The notes beneath the pieces were generated by a model. That model made no database searches and was not told where the DNA came from. It was given only the letters and a program-made list of their open reading frames with translations. A program made the position numbers and the translations under genes. DNA of 64,000 nt, from the NCBI GenBank assembly GCA_965205235.1, contig CBDBGD010000003.1:124001-188000 (forward strand), given 5' to 3'. The DNA is from CBDBGD01 sp965205235 (GTDB taxonomy: Bacteria > Chloroflexota > Dehalococcoidia > Lucifugimonadales > UBA1127). Positions 33,899 to 41,760 of the stretch are shown here, piece after piece. How positions within the stretch are numbered: the stretch's first letter is position 1; each line of letters begins with the position of its first letter.

Positions 33899-34748
33899 GG
33901 GCGATCTCCTCGAGACCATCATAGTTTTCGTTCCTGGTCGGGATGAAGTTCGGGGCCTGGAAGGCCTCCATGATCTCCTGGTCCCGTCCGCCGTTGGACG
34001 CGCTCAGTGCCAGCAGGGCCTCGTTAATCGTGTCGATGGTGCCGTCGCCGAAGGTGGTGTCCACGTCGCCGCGCACCACCCAGTGGTAGTTGTAGTAGGG
34101 TTCGCTCATCTCCACGACGGCCACCTTGTCCAGGTCGACCTCACCGGCTTCCACACGAGCCTCCCAGACCAGGCGGTTGAGCGCGCCGGTCTGGAATGCG
34201 CCGGTCTCCACCAGCTTCCAGGTCTTGTCGTGTGAGCCGCTGTAGTTGACGGCGGCTAGGTCCGCCTCCGGGTCGATTCCGGCCTGGGTGAGGAAGTAAC
34301 GGGGCATGAGGTGGCCGGAGGTGGAGCTTTCACTGCCGAAGGTGAAGGTCAACCCCTTGAAGTCCGCGAGGGATGTGATGCCGAGCTCCTTCTGTGCGAT
34401 GAAGACCGCGCGGAACTCCTGGTCCGCGGGGCGTTGGACAAGGGCGTTGGAGTCCGGCACGGCCAGGCGCGCCTGAATGCCCGAGAGGCCGCCGTACCAG
34501 GCCATGTGCAGGTCGCCCTGGCTGAAGGAGGTGACCACCGCGGCGTAGTCGACGGAGGGCACGTACTGGACGTCCAGGTCCGTCTCCTCGCTCAGGTACT
34601 CGGCCATCAGATCGAAGCGGGCCTGGAGGATCGAGGCGTCCTGGTCGGGGATGCCGCCGATGTAGAGGGTCTCTTTTTCGCCGCCGCACGCGGCCAAGAC
34701 ACCGATGAGCAGAAGCAGCAGGGGAGCGAGGAAACGTATGGGGGTCAT
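33876..34748 (-). CDS. PhnD-like periplasmic/lipoprotein substrate-binding protein (selenate/phosphonate type)
   Basis: A 290-aa lipoprotein: the signal LLLLLIGVLAACGG gives the lipobox LAAC (Cys near residue 20). The mature part has YIGGIPDQDASILQARFDLM, the ligand region FTFGSESSTSGHLMPRYFL near 145, GSHDKTWKLVETG near 185 and FIPTRNENYDGLEEI at the end. These motifs fit the PhnD-like subgroup annotated as putative selenate ABC transporter binding proteins better than classical PhnD; that reading rests on my memory of the family. The ATG at 34748 has GGAG 7 bp upstream. It is the first gene of the operon phnD-phnC-phnE-phnE, divergent from a LysR regulator 92 bp away. Confidence 0.88.
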   Translation of the reverse strand: MTPIRFLAPLLLLLIGVLAACGGEKETLYIGGIPDQDASILQARFDLMAEYLSEETDLDVQYVPSVDYAAVVTSFSQGDLHMAWYGGLSGIQARLAVPDSNALVQRPADQEFRAVFIAQKELGITSLADFKGLTFTFGSESSTSGHLMPRYFLTQAGIDPEADLAAVNYSGSHDKTWKLVETGAFQTGALNRLVWEARVEAGEVDLDKVAVVEMSEPYYNYHWVVRGDVDTTFGDGTIDTINEALLALSASNGGRDQEIMEAFQAPNFIPTRNENYDGLEEIARDRGIIR

Positions 34749-34840
34749 GCAATCACTCCATAGTCGAAAATGGCCGAATAAGACCATACCGATGCTGTAT
34801 ACTGCTGGCAAGGGTCATGCGCAATCGTCATGGAGCAGGG
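34749..34840. promoter_or_regulatory. Divergent control region of ABC operon and LysR gene
   Basis: A 92 bp gap between opposite genes, the usual place for LysR-type control. An extended -10 (TGTATACT, TATACT at 34798-34803) points towards the LysR gene. No clear T-N11-A palindrome stood out by eye. Confidence 0.5.
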
Positions 34841-35746
34841 ATGGACCTGGGGCTTCTCGCCACGTTCCTTGCGGTCGCGCGGCACCGCAGCCTAACCCAG
34901 GCGGCCCGAGAGCTGGGCCTGACCCAGCCCGGCGTCAGCCGCCGGGTGCACCGCTTGGAGCAGGAGCTTGGGGTGGCGCTGCTGGAGCGCCGGGGCGACG
35001 GGGTCGCCCTGAGCCGCGCCGGTCGAGAGGTGCGCACCTACGCGGAGAACGCGCTGGAGCGGTACAGCCGCCTGCGGGACCGCCTGCAGCATGGACGGCA
35101 GGTCGTTGCAGGCCCCCTCCGCATCTGCGCCAGCACCACGCCGGGCGAGTTCCTGGTACCGGACCTGGTCAACCGCTTCACCGTCGAGCACCCCAGGGTG
35201 CTGCCGGAGGTCTTCACCACGGACTCAGTGCAGGTGGTGGAGGAGATGCGGGAGCGCCGCTGGGACATCGGCTTCGTGGGGGCGCGCATCCCCGGGAGGG
35301 GGCTCCGGTACGAGGTCGTGGCCGAGGACGAGGTGGTGCTCGCCGTGCCGCCCAGCCACCCCTTCGCCCTTCGACGCGAGGTGGCGCTGGAGGAGCTGGA
35401 AGGCGAGCCCTTCCTGCTGCGCGAGGGCGGCTCCGGCACGCTGCGGAGCGTGCAGTCGATCCTGGCTGGCCGCGGCCTGGGCCTGCCCCGGTACCGCATG
35501 GCCATGGGGGTGAACTCGACGCGGGCGGTCCTCTCCGGCGTCGAGCGGGGGTACGGCATCGGCTGGGTCTCCTCGCTGGCGTTGGGGCCGCTGTGGGAGG
35601 GGCGGGTGGTCACGCTGGGCCTGCAGGGGATTCCGCTGCGCCGCTCCATCTACATGGTCACGGTGCGGCACGGCGGGCTTCCCGACGCGGCGGCGGCCTT
35701 CGCGGAGCGGGTTCGCCGGGAGGTCCGGCGCGGGGGGTCCGGGTAG
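34841..35746 (+). CDS. LysR-family transcriptional regulator
   Basis: A 301-aa LTTR. The N-terminal winged HTH is clear (FLAVARHRSLTQAARELGL, QPGVSRRVHRLEQELGV, ALLERRGDGVALSRAGREV), and the C-terminal effector-binding domain spans about residues 90-295 (PLRICASTTPGEFLVPDLVN, WDIGFVGARIPGRGL). The ATG at 34841 (MDLGLLATF) with GGAG upstream is preferred over the ATG at 34817, only a few bases after the predicted transcript start. Its divergence from the ABC transporter operon suggests it controls that operon and itself. Homologues CysB/CysL/CbbR sense sulfur or redox metabolites; the ligand here is unknown. Confidence 0.92.
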   Translation: MDLGLLATFLAVARHRSLTQAARELGLTQPGVSRRVHRLEQELGVALLERRGDGVALSRAGREVRTYAENALERYSRLRDRLQHGRQVVAGPLRICASTTPGEFLVPDLVNRFTVEHPRVLPEVFTTDSVQVVEEMRERRWDIGFVGARIPGRGLRYEVVAEDEVVLAVPPSHPFALRREVALEELEGEPFLLREGGSGTLRSVQSILAGRGLGLPRYRMAMGVNSTRAVLSGVERGYGIGWVSSLALGPLWEGRVVTLGLQGIPLRRSIYMVTVRHGGLPDAAAAFAERVRREVRRGGSG

Positions 35747-35816
35747 CCCGAGGACTCACTTCGTCGGGGATTTCCCCTAACCTGGCCCGCGAGTACAATC
35801 CCGCCGGGAGGCAGCT

Positions 35817-37196
35817 ATGTCGACAACCATCCTGGTCCATGCGACGGTCGTTCCCGGCGCCGGCGGCGCGGTCATGCGGGACGCGGCGGTGGCCGTCGAG
35901 CGGGACCGTATCGCCGCCGTGGGGCCGACGTCGGACGTGCTGGCGCGCTACCCGGTGGCCGAGGTCGTCGACTGCCGGGGGAAGGCCGTGTTTCCGGGGC
36001 TGGTGAACCCCCACGCCCACCTGACGGCCACCCTCCACCGCGGCATCACGGAGGACCTGGGTTTTCCGTCCTCCGTCCGCTTCCCCGTCTCCGTGAATTC
36101 GCTCCTCTCCGACGAGGAGAAGGGGGTGATGGCGGTCCTGGGGGCCATCGAGTGCATCCGCACGGGCAACACGGCCCTGGCGGAGGTGGCGACGGGCATC
36201 GCCGGGTACGCCTCGCAGATCGCTGCGACGGGGCTGCGCTTGGTGCTCGCGGAGTGCGCCTCCGACGGCGTCGTTGCGCCCGACTACCGCCCGGGGGAGC
36301 CGGTCGGCGAGTTCTCGGAGCGGCTGCGGGCGGAGGGACTGGACCGCATCGACGCGGTCTTCGAGGTCTGGCACGGACGCGAGGGAGGCCGCATCACGTG
36401 CATGGGCGCGGGGGTCACGCTGGTGGAGACGTCGTCGCCGCCGCTGCTGCAGAGCGTCCGAGAGCGCGCCGAGCGGAATGACACGCCCTACACCGTCCAC
36501 CTAGGCCAGAGCCGCCTGGAGGTGGAGTCGGTGATGTCGATGTACGGAGTCAGGCCGGCCCAGTACCTTCATGCCCACGACTTCCTGGGGCCCAGGCTGG
36601 TGGCGGCGCACTGCCGGTACCTGGACGCTGCGGAGGTGGTCCTGATGGGCGCCACGCGCTCCGGCGTCTCGCACCAGCCGGCCATGGCGGCCCGTCGGGC
36701 GGTGCTGCCGCCCATCGCGGCCCTGCGGGACGCGGGCTGCGCCGTGGGCCTGGGCACCGACAACAACACGCAGGACATGGTGGAGGTCATGCGTGCCGCG
36801 CTCTTCACCGAGCGCATCCTGCGCGACGACCCCCAACGCCCGCAGCCGGAGGACGTGCTGGAGGAGGCCACCGCGGGCAGCGCTCGGGTGCTGCACATGG
36901 ACGGCGATATCGGGACGCTGGAGGCGGGCAAGAAGGCGGACCTGTTCGTGGTCAACACACTGCGGGCCCACCTCGTGCCGACCACGCGTATCGTGTCGGC
37001 CCTCGTCCACAACGGCCAGCCGGGCGACATCGAGTCGGTCATGGTGGATGGGGCGTTCATCATGCGCCACGGGCGCGTCCTCACCGTCGACGAGGAGGCC
37101 GTGGTGCGGGAGGCGGACCGCATCGGGCGGCGTGCGTGGGCGCAGATGCTGGAGCGCTACCCCTCGCTGCCGCTGCCGTTCGCGCTGGACAGGTGA
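35817..37196 (+). CDS. Amidohydrolase family protein (second, cytosine deaminase-like)
   Basis: A 459-aa metal-dependent hydrolase with the composite N-terminal domain (ILVHATVVPGAGGAVMRDA), metal motif GLVNPHAHLTATLHRG near residue 65, TVHLGQSRLEVES near 225 (where most relatives have H-x-A-E), LVAAHCRYLD near 262, GLGTDNNTQDMVEVMR near 310 and the C-terminal GTLEAGKKADLFVV. The substrate is unknown; Gln in place of the usual Glu near 227 is notable. GGGAGG precedes the ATG. It is distantly related to the protein at 571-2022. The DUF1801 gene follows with overlapping GTGA. Confidence 0.86.
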   Translation: MSTTILVHATVVPGAGGAVMRDAAVAVERDRIAAVGPTSDVLARYPVAEVVDCRGKAVFPGLVNPHAHLTATLHRGITEDLGFPSSVRFPVSVNSLLSDEEKGVMAVLGAIECIRTGNTALAEVATGIAGYASQIAATGLRLVLAECASDGVVAPDYRPGEPVGEFSERLRAEGLDRIDAVFEVWHGREGGRITCMGAGVTLVETSSPPLLQSVRERAERNDTPYTVHLGQSRLEVESVMSMYGVRPAQYLHAHDFLGPRLVAAHCRYLDAAEVVLMGATRSGVSHQPAMAARRAVLPPIAALRDAGCAVGLGTDNNTQDMVEVMRAALFTERILRDDPQRPQPEDVLEEATAGSARVLHMDGDIGTLEAGKKADLFVVNTLRAHLVPTTRIVSALVHNGQPGDIESVMVDGAFIMRHGRVLTVDEEAVVREADRIGRRAWAQMLERYPSLPLPFALDR

Positions 37197-37594
37197 CAGC
37201 GGGGATGGAGCGCGCCAGATTCGGGTCGTTCGACGACCTGCTCAGCCTGACCGAGGAGCCGCTGCGCCCGGTCGTCCGTGCACTCAGGGCGATGGTCTTG
37301 GACGTGCACGCTGACGCCTGCGAGGTTGTGCGGCTCGGCGACAGGGCGGCGACGTACGGCGTCGGGCCGAGGAAGATGATCGACGGCTACGCCTACATCC
37401 TGCCCCACGCCGCATGGGTGAACCTGGGCTTCTACCGGGGCGCCGAACTGCCCGACCCGGAGGGGTTGCTGGAAGGGACGGGCGCGCGGATGCGGCACGT
37501 GAAGATACGCTCCATCGACGATGCTCGGCGGCCCGCTCTTCGGGCGCTTGTCGCTGCGGCGTACGCTGAGCGCAGGGATGCGATGGGGGTGTGA
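37193..37594 (+). CDS. DUF1801 domain-containing protein
   Basis: A 133-aa protein with the DUF1801/YdhG-like fold: FDDLLSLTEEPLRPVVRALR, VVRLGDRAATYGVGPRKM, GYAYILPHAAWVNLGFYRG and MRHVKIRSIDD. The function is unknown; members are small soluble proteins with a hydrophobic pocket. I place the start at the GTG at 37193, which overlaps the stop of the amidohydrolase (GTGA); the ATG at 37205 is an alternative. It is likely to be the last gene of that transcript, as a strong promoter follows. Confidence 0.78.
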   Translation: MTAGMERARFGSFDDLLSLTEEPLRPVVRALRAMVLDVHADACEVVRLGDRAATYGVGPRKMIDGYAYILPHAAWVNLGFYRGAELPDPEGLLEGTGARMRHVKIRSIDDARRPALRALVAAAYAERRDAMGV

Positions 37595-37610
37595 CGCGCC
37601 CCCGCTTTCC

Positions 37611-37639
37611 TTGACACCCCCTGAGCGCGAGCCTAGAAT
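37611..37639 (+). promoter_or_regulatory. Strong predicted promoter of the L21-L27-L31 operon
   Basis: A perfect TTGACA (37611-37616), a 17 bp spacer and TAGAAT (37634-37639). Confidence 0.8.
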
Positions 37640-37672
37640 AGCTTGCGAAATCTTTCACGTGGAAGGCCTCGA

Positions 37673-38128
37673 GTGACCTCCTTCGCCGTTGTCCAGACCG
37701 GAGGCAAGCAATACCGGGTCCACCCCGGAGACGTGGTGGACGTGGAGCGCTTGGCCGTGGACGTAGGCTCGCCGGTGGACCTCAGTGATGTCCGGCTGAT
37801 CGCCGGCGACGGCGAGGTCCTGGTGGGGTCGCCGCAGGTCGAGGGGGCGCTGGTACGGGCGCAGGTCGTCGAGCACCTGCGGGGACCCAAGCTGGTGGTC
37901 TTCAAGTACAAGGCCAAGACCCGCTACCGCCGCAAGACGGGGCACCGCCAGGAGCTCACCCGCCTCCAGATCGAGGACGTGGTGCTGCCCGGCAGTGCGA
38001 AGGCGGAGAAGTCCGCGCCCAAGCGTCGCAGGGTGTCCAGGGCGAAGGCCGCTGTACCGGCGGAGGCCCCTCCGGCGGCAGAGGCCGCACAGGCTGAAGC
38101 AGAAGAGGTGAAGAGCGATGGCGCATAA
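37673..38128 (+). CDS. rplU: 50S ribosomal protein L21
   Basis: A 151-aa protein: the first 103 residues are L21 (SFAVVQTGGKQYRVHPGDVVD, KLVVFKYKAKTRYRRKTGHR, LTRLQIEDV). The last 45 or so are an Ala/Glu/Lys-rich tail not found in most L21. The GTG at 37673 has GGAAGG 6 bp upstream; the frame extends further up, but into the promoter. Binds 23S rRNA in the large subunit. L27 begins inside its 3' end (11 bp overlap). Confidence 0.95.
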   Translation: MTSFAVVQTGGKQYRVHPGDVVDVERLAVDVGSPVDLSDVRLIAGDGEVLVGSPQVEGALVRAQVVEHLRGPKLVVFKYKAKTRYRRKTGHRQELTRLQIEDVVLPGSAKAEKSAPKRRRVSRAKAAVPAEAPPAAEAAQAEAEEVKSDGA

Positions 38129-38387
38129 GAAGGGTGGCGGCTCCAGTCGCAACGGCCGCGACAGCCGGGGCCAGCGCCTCGGCGTCAAGCTCTACGACGG
38201 GCAGCACGTTCGCGCCGGGGGCATCCTGGTGCGGCAGCGGGGGACACGCATCCTGCCGGGCAGCAACGTCGGTGTCGGTCGAGACCACACGCTGTTCGCG
38301 CTGGCCGAGGGCTACGTGAAGTTCGACTATGGCGTGCGGGGCAAGAAGCGGGCCAGCGTCCACGCGAGCAACGGGGAGGCGTCGTGA
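38118..38387 (+). CDS. rpmA: 50S ribosomal protein L27
   Basis: An 89-aa protein beginning MAHKKGGGSSRNGRDSRGQR with no N-terminal extension before the GG-SS-NG core, then GVKLYDGQHVRAGGILVRQR and FALAEGYVKFDYG. The N terminus reaches the peptidyl-transferase centre. It overlaps L21 by 11 bp and L31 by 4 bp, so the three are tightly coupled. Confidence 0.97.
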   Translation: MAHKKGGGSSRNGRDSRGQRLGVKLYDGQHVRAGGILVRQRGTRILPGSNVGVGRDHTLFALAEGYVKFDYGVRGKKRASVHASNGEAS

Positions 38388-38584
38388 AGACCAAGATCCA
38401 CCCCGCCTGGCACCAGGTGCAGGTGACCTGCATCTGCGGCAACAGCTTCACCACGGCCTCCACCAAGGAGTCGATCAGGCTCGAGGTATGCAGTCGCTGC
38501 CACCCCTTCTTCACCGGCGAGCAGCGAATCGTCGACACCGAAGGCCGGGTGGAGCGCCTCAAGAGGAAGTACAACCTCGCATAG
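38384..38584 (+). CDS. rpmE: 50S ribosomal protein L31 (zinc-binding type)
   Basis: A 66-aa protein: KTKIHPAWHQVQVTCICGNS followed by LEVCSRCHPFFTGEQRIVDTEG. The CxC...CxxC cysteines mark the zinc-containing L31, which can serve as a zinc store. The GTG start overlaps the L27 stop (GTGA). A clear intrinsic terminator follows. Confidence 0.97.
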   Translation: MKTKIHPAWHQVQVTCICGNSFTTASTKESIRLEVCSRCHPFFTGEQRIVDTEGRVERLKRKYNLA

Positions 38585-38600
38585 GCATCGTCCAGCCTAC

Positions 38601-38633
38601 CGGGGTGAGCGCAACCTCACCCCGTTTCTTTTT
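38601..38633 (+). terminator. Intrinsic terminator after rpmE
   Basis: CGGGGTGAG (38601-38609) pairs perfectly with CTCACCCCG (38616-38624) around a 6-nt loop, followed by TTTCTTTTT (38625-38633). Confidence 0.92.
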
Positions 38634-38663
38634 CCCCAAGGCGCGAGCGTAGGGTAGAGAGCC

Positions 38664-39572
38664 GTGGCGCAGCAGTTCTACTATGGCGGTCAGGCCGTCA
38701 TCGAGGGTGTCCTCATCCGGGGGCGGGAGAGCGTGTCCCTGGCGGTGCGCTGCCCCAACGGCTCCATCTGGAGCGACTCCCTCTCCCTGGGGACGCTGTA
38801 CAAGGGCCGCCTGCGGCGGATCCCCCTGGTCCGGGGCGTCATCGTCCTGGTGGAGACGCTGCTGGTGGGCATACGGGCGTTGAACCGCTCGGCGGAGATC
38901 GCCATGGCGGACCCGGACGCCACCGACATCCCGGAGCCTGGAAAGGCGGACCGGGTGGCGCTGGTGGGCTCGCTGGGGCTGGCGCTGCTGGTGGGCGTGG
39001 GCGTCTTCTTCCTGCTGCCGCTGTTCGGGGCCCGGTCGCTGGACTTCATCATCCCCTCCGCGCTGGCCAGCAACGTGTTGGAGGGCGTCATCCGCCTGGC
39101 GCTGCTGGTGGGCTACATCTGGGCCATCGGCCACATGGAGGACATCAAGCGGGTCTTTGCGTACCACGGCGCGGAGCACATGACCATCCACGCCTACGAG
39201 AACGGCGTCGCGCTGGTGCCGGAGCAGATCGCTCGCTTCCCCACGGCCCACCCCCGCTGCGGGACGGCCTTCCTGCTCACCGTGGTCGTGGTGTCGATCC
39301 TGGTCTTCGCCATGCTGGGGCGCCCCTCGCTGGAGGTGGCGGTCGTCTCCCGGCTGGCGCTGGTGCCCGTCATCGCCAGCATCAGCTACGAGCTGCTGCG
39401 GCTGGGCGCGGCGCACAACCGGAGTGTGCTGGGGCGGCTCATGGTCATGCCGGGCCTGGCCCTGCAGCGCCTCACGACGCGCATCCCCGACGACGAGCAG
39501 ATCGAGGTGGCGGTCACCGCGATGAAGAATGCGCTGGCAGCGGACGCGGAGGCGACGGCATCCTCGACGTAA
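38664..39572 (+). CDS. DUF1385 membrane protein
   Basis: A 302-aa protein of the DUF1385 family: YYGGQAVIEGVLIRGRESVS at the start, IPLVRGVIVLVETLLVGIRAL near residue 55, two or three central membrane helices (about 95-120, 130-155, 205-245) and the conserved FAYHGAEHMTIHAYE near 165, then FPTAHPRCGTAFLL. The His residues suggest metal binding. The function is unknown; it is nearly always next to rpmE and prfA in Gram-positive and Chloroflexota genomes. The GTG start lies 30 bp after the rpmE terminator, so expression needs a further promoter or read-through. Confidence 0.9.
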   Translation: MAQQFYYGGQAVIEGVLIRGRESVSLAVRCPNGSIWSDSLSLGTLYKGRLRRIPLVRGVIVLVETLLVGIRALNRSAEIAMADPDATDIPEPGKADRVALVGSLGLALLVGVGVFFLLPLFGARSLDFIIPSALASNVLEGVIRLALLVGYIWAIGHMEDIKRVFAYHGAEHMTIHAYENGVALVPEQIARFPTAHPRCGTAFLLTVVVVSILVFAMLGRPSLEVAVVSRLALVPVIASISYELLRLGAAHNRSVLGRLMVMPGLALQRLTTRIPDDEQIEVAVTAMKNALAADAEATASST

Positions 39573-39597
39573 AGTGTGGAAAGCGTCGCAGCTATGC

Positions 39598-39689
39598 TAT
39601 ACTTGCAACTCGGCCCCAGGGCCGCATACGGCATGAGGGTTGAGCGCAGGGCGCCAACCAGGGGCTGAGACCCCGGCAGGCGAAGGGAC
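39598..39689 (+). promoter_or_regulatory. Extended -10 and structured leader of argJ
   Basis: TGCTATACT (39595-39603) is an extended -10. The leader of about 80 nt has two GC hairpins (CGGCCC/GGGCCG near 39613-39627; GGGG-CTGAGA-CCCC near 39661-39674). The latter overlaps the approach to the start codon and could tune translation. No arginine operator (ARG box) is evident by eye. Confidence 0.5.
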
Positions 39690-40907
39690 ATGGCTGCACA
39701 GATCGTCCAGGTGGCGGATGGCTCCGTAACGACCCCCGCGGGCTTCCTCGCAGGGGCGACCTATGCCGGGCTCAAGACCTACGGCGACGACCCCCTGGAC
39801 GTGGGCATCCTCCTCTCCGAGTCGCCCGCGGCGGCCGCGGGCACCTTCACGAAGAGCCAGATACGTTCCCCGTCCGTCACTCTCTCCAGCCAGCGCGTCG
39901 CGTCCGGCTTGGCGCGGGCCGTCGTCGCCAACAGCGGCTGTGCCAACGCCTGCGTCGGCGAGCAGGGCCTCAAGGACGCCATCGAGATGACGGCGCAGAC
40001 GGCCGCGAGGGTTGGTGTCGCTCCCGAGGAGGTCCTGGTGTGCAGCACCGGGATCATCGGCGTGGAGTTGCCCATGGGCATCATCCGCACCGGGGTCCAG
40101 CGGATCACGCCCACGCGGGACGGCGGGCACGCCTTCGCCCGGGCCATCCTCACCACCGACTACGGGCCCAAGGAGCACGCCGTCAGCTTCGAGGTGGGCG
40201 GGGTGCAGGTCCACGTGGCCGGATGCGCCAAGGGCGCCGGAATGATCCACCCCAACATGGCGACGATGCTGGCGTTCATCACCACCGACGCATCTGTGGA
40301 GATCGGATTGCTTCGGTCGGCGCTGTCGAAGGCGGTGGACGCCTCCTTCAACATGATCGACGTGGACGGCGACACAAGCACGAACGACACGGTGCTCGCC
40401 CTGTCCAACGGCGCGTCCGGCGGGCCCACCATCCGGGAGAGCACGCCCGAGGCCGAGACGTTCCAGGAGGCCCTGCGGCAGGTGTGCACCGAGCTGGCCA
40501 TGGCCATCGCACGGAACGGCGAGGGCGCAACCAAGCTCATTGAGGTGGTGGTGGAAGGCGCGCGCTCGGAGGCCGACGCCCGTCTGGCGGCGCGGTCGGT
40601 GGCCGGGTCCCTGCTGGTCAAGACCGCGGTCTATGGCAACGACCCCAACTGGGGCCGCGTCATGATGGCCCTGGGCAAGAGCGGCGCGGAGATGGAGGAG
40701 TCCCGCATGGCACTCTACATCAACGACGTCTGCATCATGGAGGACGGCCTGCCCATCTCCTACTTCAAGGACGCCGTCATCGGGAACATGAAGCAGCCCA
40801 CGGTGCGCCTGACGGCACGCCTGGGCGTTGGGGGCGCCACGGCCACGGCGTGGGGCTGCGACATGAGCGAAGCCTTTGTCACCTTCAACAGTGCGTATAC
40901 AACCTAG
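39690..40907 (+). CDS. argJ: Bifunctional ornithine acetyltransferase / N-acetylglutamate synthase ArgJ
   Basis: A 405-aa protein: TTPAGFLAGATYAGLKTYG at the start, ARAVVANSGCANACVGEQG near residue 80, the self-cleavage and nucleophile site KGAGMIHPNMATMLAFITTD near 180 (Thr of MATM), and FNMIDVDGDTSTNDTVLALS near 225. It recycles the acetyl group from acetylornithine to glutamate; whether it can also use acetyl-CoA is not visible. It begins the arginine cluster; argB follows after 54 bp. Confidence 0.96.
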   Translation: MAAQIVQVADGSVTTPAGFLAGATYAGLKTYGDDPLDVGILLSESPAAAAGTFTKSQIRSPSVTLSSQRVASGLARAVVANSGCANACVGEQGLKDAIEMTAQTAARVGVAPEEVLVCSTGIIGVELPMGIIRTGVQRITPTRDGGHAFARAILTTDYGPKEHAVSFEVGGVQVHVAGCAKGAGMIHPNMATMLAFITTDASVEIGLLRSALSKAVDASFNMIDVDGDTSTNDTVLALSNGASGGPTIRESTPEAETFQEALRQVCTELAMAIARNGEGATKLIEVVVEGARSEADARLAARSVAGSLLVKTAVYGNDPNWGRVMMALGKSGAEMEESRMALYINDVCIMEDGLPISYFKDAVIGNMKQPTVRLTARLGVGGATATAWGCDMSEAFVTFNSAYTT

Positions 40908-40961
40908 GAGCGCGCAGGGCGTCCCTGCGACGCTCGGAGCCTGCCCAGTCTCGAGTATCTG

Positions 40962-41744
40962 GTGGAAGCAGCGGTAGCCAAGCGTCCCCTGGTGGTAAAG
41001 ATCGGGGGCAGCACCTTGGGAAGCGGGGACACCACCCTGGAAGACTTGGTGGCCCTCCAACGCCGGGGTGTCCCCGTGGTAGTCGTCCACGGCGGTGGCC
41101 AGGTCATCAGCCAGTGGATGGAGCGCACCGGCGCAATGCCGCGCTTCGTCCGAGGCCTGCGGGTCACCGATAAGCCGACGATGGAGGTGGTCCTAGCGGT
41201 GCTCAGCGGCCTGGTCAACAAGCGGCTGGTCGCGGGGCTGCAGGCTCTGGGCGGCAAGGCCGTGGGCCTGAGCGGCGTCGACGGCGGGATACTGCAGGCG
41301 CAGGTCAAGGACCCGGAGATGGGGCTGGTGGGAGAGGTCACGCAGGTGAACAGGGCGCCGGTGCTCCAGGTCATGGAGATCGACCACATTCCGGTCGTGG
41401 CTCCCGTGGCCCTGGGCGAAGGCGACTCGGCGCCGGCCCTCAACGTCAACGGCGACACGGCGACCGGTGCGCTAGCCGCGGCGCTTGAGGCGGAGCGGCT
41501 GGTCTTCCTGACGGACGTGGACGGGGTGATGGATTCGGGGCGGAGGCTGATGCCGAGACTGCTGCCGGAGCAGGCCCGGGCGCTGATCGGGCGCGGCGTG
41601 GCTTCCGGCGGGATGATTCCGAAGCTCGAGGCGTGCCTCCACGCGCTGCCGCACGTGGACCACGCGTGCATCATCGACGGCCGCGTGCCGCATGCGCTTC
41701 TCGAATGCATGGACGGGGTCCACACAGGGACCCGAGTAGGCTGA
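40962..41744 (+). CDS. argB: Acetylglutamate kinase
   Basis: A 260-aa amino-acid kinase: VVKIGGSTLG at residues 11-20, VVVVHGGGQVISQWMER near 38, ALNVNGDTATGALAAAL near 165 and VFLTDVDGVMDSGR near 188. It makes acetylglutamyl phosphate in arginine synthesis. It is shorter than feedback-regulated forms and lacks their N-terminal helix, so it may be insensitive to arginine. LysW-dependent aminoadipate kinases are close relatives, but the arg context decides. The GTG start has no clear ribosome site. Confidence 0.93.
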   Translation: MEAAVAKRPLVVKIGGSTLGSGDTTLEDLVALQRRGVPVVVVHGGGQVISQWMERTGAMPRFVRGLRVTDKPTMEVVLAVLSGLVNKRLVAGLQALGGKAVGLSGVDGGILQAQVKDPEMGLVGEVTQVNRAPVLQVMEIDHIPVVAPVALGEGDSAPALNVNGDTATGALAAALEAERLVFLTDVDGVMDSGRRLMPRLLPEQARALIGRGVASGGMIPKLEACLHALPHVDHACIIDGRVPHALLECMDGVHTGTRVG

Positions 41745-41760
41745 ACCGGGGGAGGTCATA

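Noticed and set aside
39610..39689. TPP-riboswitch-like CTGAGA in the argJ leader
   Set aside because: Only the short CTGAGA matches; the CCTGATC part and the paired arms of a TPP riboswitch are absent, and the gene is not a thiamine gene.
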